Assembly: GCA_046047495.1 (NCBI GenBank)
Contig: JBJOHV010000041.1
Span: 1 to 64,000 of the forward strand
Direction: 5' to 3'
Length of the DNA: 64,000 bases
Origin: NORP240 sp046047495
GTDB lineage: Bacteria; Pseudomonadota; Gammaproteobacteria; Pseudomonadales; Pseudohongiellaceae
Positions within the stretch are counted from its first letter, which is position 1, and each line of letters starts with the position of its first letter. The translations under genes were made by a program, and so were the position numbers. The notes under the pieces were generated by a model. The model saw only the letters and a program-made list of their open reading frames with translations. It searched no databases and was not told the DNA's origin. Of this stretch, positions 34,579-43,874 are shown one piece after another.

Positions 34579-34600
34579 GGTTCCGCGTGTCGGCGGAACC
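34579..34600. repeat. 8-bp perfect inverted repeat between the VOC gene and mltD
   Basis: GGTTCCGC (34579-34586) and GCGGAACC (34593-34600) flank GTGTCG. It lies in the 278-base divergent gap; a second GC-rich dyad (ATCGC...GCGAT with inner CGCGA/TCGCG) follows near 34616-34636. No T tract, so an operator or RNA hairpin is more likely than a terminator. Confidence 0.45.
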
Positions 34601-34732
34601 CGCTCAGCCAGTAAAGATCGCGACCGTCGCGGCGATAAGAAGACAGGAATGGCTTGCCAGAATCGGGAATGAAGATCGAGTAAAAACACAAAAGCAGCAG
34701 CACAGGGACCCCCAATCGCGCCTCCGTCGTCT

Positions 34733-37060
34733 ATGGCAAAATCCGCAACGCTCGTTCAACTCAGTGTAGTCCTGTGCCTGCTGTGCCTCACGGGAGTCGT
34801 CCGTGGACAGAACACGGACCTGTTTCCCCGACCAGCCGAGCTGGAACCTGCCGTGCAGTTCTGGATCCGGGTCTATACCGAGGTGGATACCCAGAGCGGC
34901 TTCCTCCACGATTCCCAGAACCTGTCGGTGATTTACCGGCGCCTGCCGCTGGATCGCACCGAAATCGAGAAACACCGCTCCCAGATCCAGGAGGATCTCA
35001 AGGTGCTGGCCACCGGCAAGCGCACTGGTCTAACCGCCAGTCAGAAAGACACACTGGATAAATGGCCAACCGGTGTCACCAATGCCACCCTGGCCCAGGC
35101 GGCTGCCACTGTGCGTTGGCAATTGGGTCAATCCGACCGCTTTCTTTCTGGACTGCAACGCTCCGGCGCCTACCGTCCCCACATCAATCAGGTCATCCGG
35201 GAAAAGCGCTTGCCCCTGGAGCTGGGTGTGCTGCCCCATGTGGAGTCGTCGTTCAATCCCCGGGCTTTTTCCAGCGCATCCGCTGCCGGCATGTGGCAGT
35301 TCGGCTCCGCTACCGGCAAACGCTTCATGCGCATCGATCACATCGTGGATGAGCGCATGGATCCCTACACCGCGACCGCCGCCGCCATGAGCCTGCTGGA
35401 ATACAATTACAGCATCCTGGGCACCTGGCCGCTGGCCCTGACCGCCTACAATCATGGAGCGGGTGGCATGGCACGGGCAGTGCGGGAGATGGGTACCGAC
35501 CGCATCGAAACCATCATCGCCAATTACAAGGGGCGTGCCTTCGGCTTTGCCTCGCGCAATTTCTATCCCCAGTTCCTCGCCGTGCTGGACGTGGAAAACA
35601 ATGCCAAACGGTACTTTGGTGATGTGCGCTTTGACCCCGCGCCGGATTTTGTCGAGGTCACCACTGACGCCTTCATCGATGCGGAAGTGCTGGCCCGTTC
35701 CGTGGGCATCAGCCTGGAACAGCTGCGTGCCGACAACCCCGCCTTGCGACCGGTGGTATGGGAGGGAAGCAAGCGCATACCCAAGGGATTTCCCGTCAAG
35801 CTGCGCCGCCAGGTGGCGCCGGAACCTCACAGGTTGCTGGCCCAGATTCCAGCGGATTTCAAATTCGGCATCCAGACCCCGGATGTGTCCTACACCGTGG
35901 TGAAGGGGGACAGCCTGTCGGTCATTGCGCGCCGCTTCAATACCACGGTTGCGCAACTGGTTTCACTGAATCAACTGGCCAGCAGTCATCGCATTGCCAT
36001 TGGTCAGCGCCTGTTGTTGCCCCAGGGCGCAGACGACCAGCGCCTGGTATTGGCCAGCAGCGCTGCGCTGCCGGTCAATGCACCGGAACCCAAACCCGAG
36101 GACGGCATCTACAGTGTGCGACGGGGAGACACCGTGTCTCTCATTGCCGCGCGCTTCAATGTGGGTGAAGGTGAGCTGTTGCGGGTCAATGCACTGCAGG
36201 ACCCCCATCGCATATACCCCGGCCAGCAGCTGACCTTGCCTGGCTTTGAGAGCAGCCTGCAGGTCATCGATGCCAACGGTGTGCCGCAGCCGCCGACTGA
36301 GATCAGTTATGGCGACGAGACGGCACCTCTGGTAGCGGAGGCACCGGCTAGCGTTGAGTCGGTTGTCGAGATCGCCACCGTCGCACAGTCCGAGGCTCCG
36401 ACGTCACAATCCGGTGCCGTGGCAGAGCCGGCCGAACCTGAGCTTCCTGAGGAAACGATCCCGCCCCTGCAATTGGCTTTGGTGGATGATGGGCTGTCCG
36501 GCACCCAGGCGTTGCCCGATGGCGAGGAACTGAATGCCCTGGAAACCACCCTGGACGAGCAGGCCGAGGCCGTGGAACCGGCGCTGACTGTCGAGCAGAA
36601 CAACGAGGTGCTGCGGGATGCCCTGGCCGCTGATCCGTCGGATTACGCCGTGGCAGCGGACAACACCATTGAAATTCAGGCATCGGAAACCCTCGGTCAT
36701 TACGCGGACTGGTTGGGTATTCAGTCCTGGGACATCCGTCGCCTCAACAACATGACTTACGCAGAGCCGGTCATCATCGGCAAACGCCTGAAGCTGAGCT
36801 TCAAGGATGTCAGCGCCGACCAGTTCGAGGCCAGACGGCGGGAATTTCATCTGCAACAACAGCAGTCATTTTTTGCCAGCTACCGCATTCAGGATGTTGA
36901 GCACTATAAGGTGAAAGCCAACGACAATCTCGGCTCCATCGCCCGCCAGCGCTACCAGACCCCCATCTGGCTGTTGCGCCAATACAACCCGGATCTGGAT
37001 TTTGCTCGGGTGCAGATCGGTCAGGAAGTCGTGTTCCCGCTGCTGGAGGCGGTCAACTGA
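34733..37060 (+). CDS. mltD: membrane-bound lytic transglycosylase D with four LysM-like repeats
   Basis: A 775-residue cell-wall enzyme that cleaves peptidoglycan glycan strands. The export signal (about 1-26) ends GVVRGQ and has no lipobox cysteine. The SLT catalytic domain covers about 140-270, with Glu171 in LPHVESSFNPRAFS and the AAGMWQFGSATG and LALTAYNHGAGG motifs. LysM modules lie at about 383-430 and 457-503, and two more divergent ones at about 643-690 and 723-772, separated by an acidic, Ala/Pro/Glu-rich linker (510-630). E. coli MltD has two LysM modules and is about 450 residues, so this version is extended. A Nudix gene overlaps its 3' end. Confidence 0.9.
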   Translation: MAKSATLVQLSVVLCLLCLTGVVRGQNTDLFPRPAELEPAVQFWIRVYTEVDTQSGFLHDSQNLSVIYRRLPLDRTEIEKHRSQIQEDLKVLATGKRTGLTASQKDTLDKWPTGVTNATLAQAAATVRWQLGQSDRFLSGLQRSGAYRPHINQVIREKRLPLELGVLPHVESSFNPRAFSSASAAGMWQFGSATGKRFMRIDHIVDERMDPYTATAAAMSLLEYNYSILGTWPLALTAYNHGAGGMARAVREMGTDRIETIIANYKGRAFGFASRNFYPQFLAVLDVENNAKRYFGDVRFDPAPDFVEVTTDAFIDAEVLARSVGISLEQLRADNPALRPVVWEGSKRIPKGFPVKLRRQVAPEPHRLLAQIPADFKFGIQTPDVSYTVVKGDSLSVIARRFNTTVAQLVSLNQLASSHRIAIGQRLLLPQGADDQRLVLASSAALPVNAPEPKPEDGIYSVRRGDTVSLIAARFNVGEGELLRVNALQDPHRIYPGQQLTLPGFESSLQVIDANGVPQPPTEISYGDETAPLVAEAPASVESVVEIATVAQSEAPTSQSGAVAEPAEPELPEETIPPLQLALVDDGLSGTQALPDGEELNALETTLDEQAEAVEPALTVEQNNEVLRDALAADPSDYAVAADNTIEIQASETLGHYADWLGIQSWDIRRLNNMTYAEPVIIGKRLKLSFKDVSADQFEARRREFHLQQQQSFFASYRIQDVEHYKVKANDNLGSIARQRYQTPIWLLRQYNPDLDFARVQIGQEVVFPLLEAVN

Positions 37061-37098
37061 TTCCAGTCACGGTTCAGCAACCGACGCCGGCGGCCACC

Positions 37099-37650
37099 GT
37101 GGTGCTGGTGCGACAAGGCCAGTTGCGGCCGGAAGTATTGCTGCTGAAACGCAACGACAATCTGGTGTTTGCACCCGGCTGCTGGGTATTTCCCGGTGGC
37201 AGGATTGATGCGGGCGACTACGAGGCCAAACACGGTGCCATGGAATACCCTGCGGCCTGCCGGGCAGCGGTGCGGGAGACCCGTGAGGAAGCTGGCATCG
37301 CGCTGCACGCAGAGCGGCTGATCCACATGGCCCATTGGACCACGCCGGAAAATCTGCCCCGTCGTTTCAGCACCTGGTTTTTCCTCTATCCTCTCACCGA
37401 GCCTGTGGAGGTGCAGGTGGACCGCGGAGAGATCCTGGACCACCGTTGGCTGACTCCCGCGGACGCGCTGGTTGAACACCGGGCCGGACGTCTGCGTATT
37501 CCTCATCCCACCCTGGTGACCCTGACTGACCTGCAGGGTGACGAGTCACTGAGCCATCTCATCCGCAGGGTTCGCAGTGCGGATATCAAGGTTTTTCCGC
37601 CACAATCACCGTTTTACCGACCGCGGGAGATGGGCTTTTCCCGCTCCTGA
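37099..37650 (+). CDS. Nudix hydrolase
   Basis: A Nudix pyrophosphatase of at least 183 residues, acting on nucleotide or CoA diphosphates. The Nudix box reads GGRIDAG...RETREEAGI, with REXXEE metal ligands intact and an insertion of about 15 residues between the first Gly and the helix, as in NUDT19/CoA-pyrophosphatase-like members. The listed GTG at 37099 is the first conventional start, but the preceding codons (PTPAATVV) continue the fold, and GGAGG at 37045-37049 sits 7 bases before CTG 37057 and 10 before ATT 37060. The real start may therefore be one of those rare codons overlapping the mltD stop. Confidence 0.82.
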   Translation: MVLVRQGQLRPEVLLLKRNDNLVFAPGCWVFPGGRIDAGDYEAKHGAMEYPAACRAAVRETREEAGIALHAERLIHMAHWTTPENLPRRFSTWFFLYPLTEPVEVQVDRGEILDHRWLTPADALVEHRAGRLRIPHPTLVTLTDLQGDESLSHLIRRVRSADIKVFPPQSPFYRPREMGFSRS

Positions 37651-37700
37651 GGATTCCGTCGCGCGTGCTTCTCTGCTGGTCCGGGCTCCTGGCGCTGTGC

Positions 37701-37730
37701 TTGCTTTTGTGTCCGGGTTAGTGGGATAGT
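37701..37730 (+). promoter_or_regulatory. possible promoter of the MoxR operon
   Basis: TTGCTT (37701-37706) and GATAGT (37725-37730) with an 18-base spacer, in the 180-base gap before the first gene of the operon. A short dyad GTCAG-TAGTC-CTGAC lies further down, near 37770-37784. Weak match only. Confidence 0.3.
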
Positions 37731-37830
37731 TACGACCGTTGTGCTGAAACACTTTGACCCCCTGCGCGGTCAGTAGTCCTGACAAAATCAGCACTTGGGA
37801 TGTCACGCAAACCTGACTGAAGAGCCCACA

Positions 37831-40800
37831 ATGCCGTCTCCCACATTTACTTCACTGCGTCAGACTTTAAAGAACGTTCGCCGTCGCCACAGCCGGTTGT
37901 TCCTGTTGAAGCAGGGCAGTATCGCTGTCATGGCCACCACGATTCTGGTGCTTGCCATGAGCTCCCTGGCAGCCTGGCTGGACCCGGGCCGCAACGGCAG
38001 CATTGCACTCTTCTTCGTCACCGTGTCCGCCATTGCCGCCATCCTGTGGCGGTTGACGCACCTGTTGCGCATCAAGCGTGCCGATGACCAACACCTGGCG
38101 CAGTATGTCGAAGACCATATCCCGGATTTCGAGCAGCGCCTGCTGACGTCCCTGGAATTCAGCGATGAGGAACTGCGACATGGCCGCAAGGGCGTGTCGT
38201 CCCAGTTTATCCAGCAGCTGTGGCAGGATGCCCAGGAGCATGTGCAGCGTCAGCAACAGCAGGTAGAAACGGTTATTCCTGCCAGGACCTCCTGGCTGTC
38301 ATTTGCCTACGCCAGCGGCGTGGTGCTGGTGGTGGCTCTCCTCTTCGTCAGTTCCGATACCCTGCTCAAAGCCGGTGGCAAACTGGCGTGGCCGTTTGCT
38401 ATCGCGGTGCCGGTGCCGGAGATTCCGGTAGTGCAATTGCCGGTGTCCATCACCGTTGAGCCGGGAGATCTGGAACTGCAGCGTGGCAGCAGCGTCACGA
38501 TCATAGCCCAGGTCAACAATGCCCGGCCGGCATCGGTGAATTTGCGGGTACAGGAAGACAATGTGAACTGGCGCGACTACACCATGTCCCTGGATGGCAG
38601 CGGTTCCGACAGCGCCAACTACAGCTATTTCATTCCCGCCCTGGAGGAGGATGTGACCTATTACATCACCTTCACCGAGGGATCAGAGTTCAACTCTCCG
38701 CAATTTTCCATCGCATTGTTCGATCTACCCCAGGTGGAACAGATCGACGTGGCCTTCGATTATCCCGACTACACGGGGATGACCGATGAAGTGACCGAGA
38801 ATGGTGGAGACATGGTCGTGCCGGAAGGCACGGTGGTGGAGCTGGACATCAATTTCAACAAGGCCATTGCCTCCGCAGTGCTGGAATTCGATCCCTCCTA
38901 TGACGAGGAAGGCGCCGAGCTGCGGCATTACGACAACCTGGAATTGAGCATCGACGGCAGTACCGGCAAGGCCCGTTTCGTGGTGAGCGAGGATGGGGTC
39001 TACCGTGTCAGGGCCAGGGATTTTGACAATCTGGAATCCAGTGATCCCCTGGATTATTTCATCCGCGCCATCAAGGATACGCCACCGGAACTGGCGCTGA
39101 AGCGCCCGGGCAAGGATGAAGAGGTCATGCCGCTGGAGGAGGTGGTGCTGGAGGTGGACGCCAGCGACGATTACGGACTCAGCAAATTCACCCTGAATTA
39201 CAGCGTGGTGGGCAGTGACGAGATGGGCGTGGATTTTCTGCCGGAGCCCAATCTGCGCAGCGTCTCGGGAAACGAGCTCATTTATCTGGAGGACCTGGGT
39301 GTGGAGCCCGGTGACTTCGTCAGCTACTACCTGACATTGGCGGACAACAATGGTCTGAATGGACCAACGGAAGTGGTGTCCGACATTTACTTCCTGCAGG
39401 TGATTCCCACCGATCAGGAGTTTCGCCGCTCGCAGCAGGGTGGCGGTGGCGGTGGTGGCGGTGGCCAGCAGGGCGGCGACAGCAGTGCCCTGGTGACGAT
39501 CCAGAAGGACATCATTGCCGCCACCTGGAAATTGCGCAACCGGCAGGCACAGGTTTCCGCCGACGAGTTCAATGCCGATGCGGAGATCATTGCCGAATCC
39601 CAACGCGAGGCCACTGCGCGGGCCCGAATGTCCATCGACCGGCTGGCCGAGCGTCTTAATTTTTCCGATGATACCTACGACTCGGCGGTCCAGAATCTCA
39701 ATCTGGCCATAGAACAGATGAATGTTGCGGTGGAGGAACTGGACAAACAACAGATCACCAGTGCGCTGAAGCCCGAGCAATCGGCACTGCAATACATACT
39801 CAAGGCCGAGGCCAGCATCAACCGCACCAATGTGGCCATGCAGCAGGGCGGCGGCGGTGGCGGCGGCGGTGGAGCACAGCAGGAGCGGGAAGACCTGCGC
39901 GAACTGTTTGAAATGGAGTTGGGACGCCTGGAAAACCGTTACGAAACGCCCAACAGCGCCGGCGGTGGTGCTGAACAGAACACCGAGGAAGCCAACAAGC
40001 TGGAGGAACTCGCCCGCCGTCAGGAAGGCCTGACCCGTGCCCAGCGCAATCTGGCCCGCCGTGAAGACCAGATGACCGAGGAACAGAAGCGCCGTGAACT
40101 GGAGCGACTCATGCGGCAGCAGGAGCAGTTGAGCCGGGAGGTGGCCCAGTTGTCTCAGCAATTGTCCCGTTCCCAGCAGGGTGCCCAATCCAGTTCACAG
40201 TCCCAATCCCAATCCCAATCACAATCACAGTCTTCGTCCCAGGGCGGTTCCCAGCAACAGGCAAGCAGTGGCGGCAGTCAGCAACAACAGGACCAGTTGC
40301 AGCGTGCCGCCGAGCAGATGCGCCAGGCGGCCGAGAGTGATGATGCAGCCATAGCGGCAGCCCTCAGTCAAAAGGCGCTGGAGAATCTGCGTGAACAGCA
40401 GCGCGCCATGAACCAGCAAACCGAAAGCTCGGTGAATCAACTGGCGCAGAATCTCAGCCAGCGGGGCCAGCAATTGCTGCAACAGCAGCGGCAGCTGCAG
40501 GAAGACCTCGCCTCCGCCAGTCGCCAACAGGGATTGGGACAGACCCGGCAATCCGTGCGGGAAGACGCCGAACTCCAGGCTCTCATCGAAGACCAGCAGC
40601 GCCAGCAGCGGGAACTGAAGGAGATCGAAGACATGCTGCGCGCCATCGTGGCCCGGGGTGACAACGAGGATCAGCGCCTGATGTCCCAGGCCCAGGCCGC
40701 CAGTCGGGATCTGCGCCCCATCCGGGAACAGATGCAGACCAGCAATCGGGTGTTGCGCAACGGCATGGTGAATCTGGCGGTGGATATCGAGAGTGAGATC

Positions 40801-41565
40801 GAGGACCAGATCGAGGCACTGAGTCGCAGCCTGGCGGGACTCAACCCGTCGGCACAGGCCACGCCTTCTGACCAGATCCAGCAGGCGGCCAGGGATGCAG
40901 CCGAACTGGCGGAGCAGGTACGGCAACTGGAGCAGCAGGTCCAGCAGTTCAGCCAGGGTGGTCAGGCGGGTGACAACAGCATCCGTCAGATGCGCGAACA
41001 GCTGGAGCGCAGTCAGCAGCTGGCCCAGCAATTGACCGATCAGCTGCAGAATCAGCAAGGCCAGCCAAGCCAGCCAGGTCAGCCAGGTCAGCCAGGCCAA
41101 CCTGGTCAGCCAGGGCAGCAGGGCCAACCGGGACAGCCGGGGGCTGGCAGCCAGCAACCCGGCAACAATCAGCAGGCCAGCAATCAACAGGGCGGCCAGA
41201 CAGGCGGTGCGCAGGATGGTCAGCAGGCGGGTGGTCGTGCCGGTGGCAATCGTGATAACCGGCTCGGTGGGGTCATCGATACCAGCGGCAATAATTCACC
41301 CTGGGGCAATGCACGGTCGATCCGCCAGCAGCTCACCCAGCAGGACATCGAGGATTTCCTCAATCAGCCGGAGCTGTTCAGAGAATTGCTGCAACCCATT
41401 TTGGAGTTGGAAGGGCAGTTGCGGGCCCAGGCGGAACTGGATCGCATCAACAACAAGTTGTATGCGGCCGTTGATGAAGACGTGCCGGAGGAATACCGGC
41501 AGCTGGTTGAGCAGTATTACCGGGTACTGTCGGAGAACCAGGGAACCGCTGACACAGCTCCATAG
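37831..41565 (+). CDS. DUF4175-like giant coiled-coil membrane protein, first gene of the MoxR operon
   Basis: A 1244-residue protein with two or three N-terminal membrane helices (about 33-75 and 165-185), a periplasmic beta-rich region (200-525), and a long Gln/Glu-rich coiled-coil region (530-1240). The layout matches DUF4175-type proteins found with MoxR operons. Low-complexity pieces include glycine runs encoded near 39440 and 39850, a SQSQSQSQ run near 40195-40230 and about nine GQP/SQP collagen-like triplets at residues 1077-1106. The ATG at 37831 was chosen over an upstream GTG because the N-terminal helix follows it. The next gene starts two bases after its stop. Function unknown; probably an envelope scaffold. 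Confidence 0.75.
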   Translation: MPSPTFTSLRQTLKNVRRRHSRLFLLKQGSIAVMATTILVLAMSSLAAWLDPGRNGSIALFFVTVSAIAAILWRLTHLLRIKRADDQHLAQYVEDHIPDFEQRLLTSLEFSDEELRHGRKGVSSQFIQQLWQDAQEHVQRQQQQVETVIPARTSWLSFAYASGVVLVVALLFVSSDTLLKAGGKLAWPFAIAVPVPEIPVVQLPVSITVEPGDLELQRGSSVTIIAQVNNARPASVNLRVQEDNVNWRDYTMSLDGSGSDSANYSYFIPALEEDVTYYITFTEGSEFNSPQFSIALFDLPQVEQIDVAFDYPDYTGMTDEVTENGGDMVVPEGTVVELDINFNKAIASAVLEFDPSYDEEGAELRHYDNLELSIDGSTGKARFVVSEDGVYRVRARDFDNLESSDPLDYFIRAIKDTPPELALKRPGKDEEVMPLEEVVLEVDASDDYGLSKFTLNYSVVGSDEMGVDFLPEPNLRSVSGNELIYLEDLGVEPGDFVSYYLTLADNNGLNGPTEVVSDIYFLQVIPTDQEFRRSQQGGGGGGGGGQQGGDSSALVTIQKDIIAATWKLRNRQAQVSADEFNADAEIIAESQREATARARMSIDRLAERLNFSDDTYDSAVQNLNLAIEQMNVAVEELDKQQITSALKPEQSALQYILKAEASINRTNVAMQQGGGGGGGGGAQQEREDLRELFEMELGRLENRYETPNSAGGGAEQNTEEANKLEELARRQEGLTRAQRNLARREDQMTEEQKRRELERLMRQQEQLSREVAQLSQQLSRSQQGAQSSSQSQSQSQSQSQSSSQGGSQQQASSGGSQQQQDQLQRAAEQMRQAAESDDAAIAAALSQKALENLREQQRAMNQQTESSVNQLAQNLSQRGQQLLQQQRQLQEDLASASRQQGLGQTRQSVREDAELQALIEDQQRQQRELKEIEDMLRAIVARGDNEDQRLMSQAQAASRDLRPIREQMQTSNRVLRNGMVNLAVDIESEIEDQIEALSRSLAGLNPSAQATPSDQIQQAARDAAELAEQVRQLEQQVQQFSQGGQAGDNSIRQMREQLERSQQLAQQLTDQLQNQQGQPSQPGQPGQPGQPGQPGQQGQPGQPGAGSQQPGNNQQASNQQGGQTGGAQDGQQAGGRAGGNRDNRLGGVIDTSGNNSPWGNARSIRQQLTQQDIEDFLNQPELFRELLQPILELEGQLRAQAELDRINNKLYAAVDEDVPEEYRQLVEQYYRVLSENQGTADTAP
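41059..41147 (+). repeat. in-frame 9-base repeat encoding collagen-like GQP triplets
   Basis: Imperfect tandem copies of a CAGCCAGGT-type unit encode repeated Gly-Gln-Pro within the first gene of the MoxR operon. The repeat is likely to vary in copy number between strains through slippage. Confidence 0.75.
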
Positions 41566-41567
41566 CG

Positions 41568-43874
41568 ATGCCTTTCATGAACCAGAATTTGTTCACTGCA
41601 ATAGAAGAAGGCAGATTTTCCTTTGCCTACGGTGTGAGCATCTGGGTTTTCCTGTTGCTGGTGCTGCTGCTGGTGGGCGCCACCTGGTTCACTTACCGGC
41701 GCACCACCCGGCCCCTGACCAGGGGCTGGAAAACCTTCTTCATCACCCTGCGGTCGGCCATCCTGGTTCTGTTGCTGGTGTGCCTGCTGCGTCCGGTCAT
41801 CAGCACCTATCAGGTGACCCCCCAGGAGACCTACCTTGGCGTGCTCATCGATGATTCCCAGAGCATGCTGGTGGAAGATCTTGCGGGCAGCAGTTCGCGC
41901 CAGGACGCGGTACGCGACCTGTTGTTCAGCAATGGTGGTGTGCTGGAGGATTTGTCGCAGGCCTTCCAGGTGCGCACCTTCCGCTTCGACAGTGCCACCC
42001 AGCGCATCGGCGATGGCAGCGGTCTGACCGGCGCCGGCACCGTTTCCTCCATCGATCAGGCCCTGCGTTATGTGGACAGTCAGCTCAATGGCCTGCCCCT
42101 GGCGGGAGTGGTGCTGGTTTCCGATGGTGCTGACAACAGCGACTCCGATCCCCTGGTGACGGCCCAGGCCCTGGGTGCCCGGCAGATTCCCGTGTTCACC
42201 ATCGGTGTGGGTCAGGAAAACATTCCCCAGGATATCGGCATCGTGGATGTGACAGCCGCCAAGACAGTGCTGGAGGGATCGGTGTTCGACGTGGAGGTCG
42301 CCCTCAATCACCAGGGCTACCAGGGGCGCCAGGTGGAACTCAGTATCATGGATGGTGAGATTCCTGTGGTCAGCGAAACCATCACCCTGGGTGAGGCCGG
42401 CGTCACCCGCCGTTATGATCTGGAACTCACGCCGGCACGGGAGGAGCTGATCGTCTATGACCTGCAGGTGGCCTTGCAGGATGACGAGATCATCGCCGAG
42501 AACAACAGTTACAGCTTCCTGGTGGACAATACCGAGAAGCCGGCGCTGGACATCCTCTACATCGAGGGCCATCCGCGTAACGAGTACAAATTCATCCGTC
42601 GGGCACTGGATGGTGACCGGTCGCTGCGGCTGGCCACTTATCTGCAGACCGGACCTGAGAAATACTACCGTCAGGGTATCGAATCCCCCACCGAGCTGAA
42701 TGCGGGTTTTCCCACCAGCCGCGAGGAGTTGTACAGCTACGAGGCCATCATCCTCGGTGACATCGCCCAGACCTTTTTCAACAACGACCAGCTGCAGATG
42801 ATCGATGACTTCGTCTCGGAGCGGGGCGGCGGGTTTCTGTTCAGCGGCATGGTGGACGAGGGATTCGCCAACACACCCATTGCCGACATCCTGCCGGTGA
42901 CCCTGGTGCAGGAGCAGTTCCTGCCCACCCAGCTGCGCGGCGGTATTCGCCGCGGTGATCATCCAACGGGTGAATTGTTTATCCCCATGTTGACCCGTAA
43001 TGGTGAGTTTTCACCGTTGTTGCGTCTGGCGGGAGACGATGCGGAGAACCGCCGCCTGTGGCAGCAGCTGCCGGAGTTGCAGGGAATTCACGTCACCGGG
43101 CGTGCCAAGCCGGGCGCCACCGTGCTGCTGGAGCACCCCCTGTTGCAATACCAGAACCAGGCGTTGCCTGTCATCGCCTCCCAACGCTACGGCTCAGGGC
43201 GCAGCATGATCGTTGCCACGGCCAGCACCTGGCGCTGGCAGATGATGATGCATTCCGAAGACCAGTCCCATGAAACTTTGTGGCGGCAGATGATGCGCTG
43301 GTTGACCGTATCGGCACCGGAGCGGATCAGCGTGCAGTTTGACCGTGAGTTTTACAATGTCGGCGATGAGGTCACCCTCAGTGCCGCGGTCCTGGATGAG
43401 CAGTACCAGCCGGACAACGACGCGACCCTGTGGGTGCAGGTCACCGATGCCCAGGACCAGGTGCGTGACATCCCGATGGAATGGGACATCGAACAGGATG
43501 GTGTCTACCGTGCCCGCTTCAACGTCGAGATGGAAGGTGTGCACAGTCTGCTGGTGGATGTGGCCAGTGCCGCGGGTGACGCGGCCAAGGACAGTTCGGA
43601 AAAGACAGCCGCGTTCGTGGTGACGCCGTCGCGACGGGAGTATGCCAACGCCGGCATGGATTCGGCCCTGCTGGCGCGTATCGCGGACAGCAGTGGTGGC
43701 AAGTACTATCCCCTGGCCCAGGGTGGCAGTCTGCCCGATGAAATTCAGTACGTGCCCAATGCCTACTCCCGCGAGGTGCAGGAGGATCTGTGGGATACCC
43801 CCTGGCTGCTGGGCTTGCTGATCGCCATGATGAGTGCGGATTGGATCAGCCGCCGAATGAAAGGTCTGTCGTGA
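41568..43874 (+). CDS. vWA-domain membrane protein with amidotransferase-like domain
   Basis: A 768-residue protein with two N-terminal helices (about 21-42 and 57-76) and a C-terminal helix (about 742-758). A von Willebrand A domain (about 88-240) has the metal site DDSQSM and VLVSDGADN. A Rossmann-like region at about 385-520 (YEAIILGDIAQTFF, FVSERGGGFLFSG) resembles the class I glutamine-amidotransferase fold without an evident catalytic cysteine, as in other large MoxR-operon vWA proteins. A beta-sandwich region (580-690) follows. The stop overlaps the caspase-like start by one base (TGATG). Probably presents the vWA and amidotransferase-like domains in the periplasm. Confidence 0.78.
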   Translation: MPFMNQNLFTAIEEGRFSFAYGVSIWVFLLLVLLLVGATWFTYRRTTRPLTRGWKTFFITLRSAILVLLLVCLLRPVISTYQVTPQETYLGVLIDDSQSMLVEDLAGSSSRQDAVRDLLFSNGGVLEDLSQAFQVRTFRFDSATQRIGDGSGLTGAGTVSSIDQALRYVDSQLNGLPLAGVVLVSDGADNSDSDPLVTAQALGARQIPVFTIGVGQENIPQDIGIVDVTAAKTVLEGSVFDVEVALNHQGYQGRQVELSIMDGEIPVVSETITLGEAGVTRRYDLELTPAREELIVYDLQVALQDDEIIAENNSYSFLVDNTEKPALDILYIEGHPRNEYKFIRRALDGDRSLRLATYLQTGPEKYYRQGIESPTELNAGFPTSREELYSYEAIILGDIAQTFFNNDQLQMIDDFVSERGGGFLFSGMVDEGFANTPIADILPVTLVQEQFLPTQLRGGIRRGDHPTGELFIPMLTRNGEFSPLLRLAGDDAENRRLWQQLPELQGIHVTGRAKPGATVLLEHPLLQYQNQALPVIASQRYGSGRSMIVATASTWRWQMMMHSEDQSHETLWRQMMRWLTVSAPERISVQFDREFYNVGDEVTLSAAVLDEQYQPDNDATLWVQVTDAQDQVRDIPMEWDIEQDGVYRARFNVEMEGVHSLLVDVASAAGDAAKDSSEKTAAFVVTPSRREYANAGMDSALLARIADSSGGKYYPLAQGGSLPDEIQYVPNAYSREVQEDLWDTPWLLGLLIAMMSADWISRRMKGLS

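Noticed and set aside
38725..41187. Long leucine- and glutamine-rich - strand frames (487 and 320 codons) opposite the DUF4175-like gene
   Set aside because: Products of the repetitive Gln/Glu coding sequence read backwards; no start signals.
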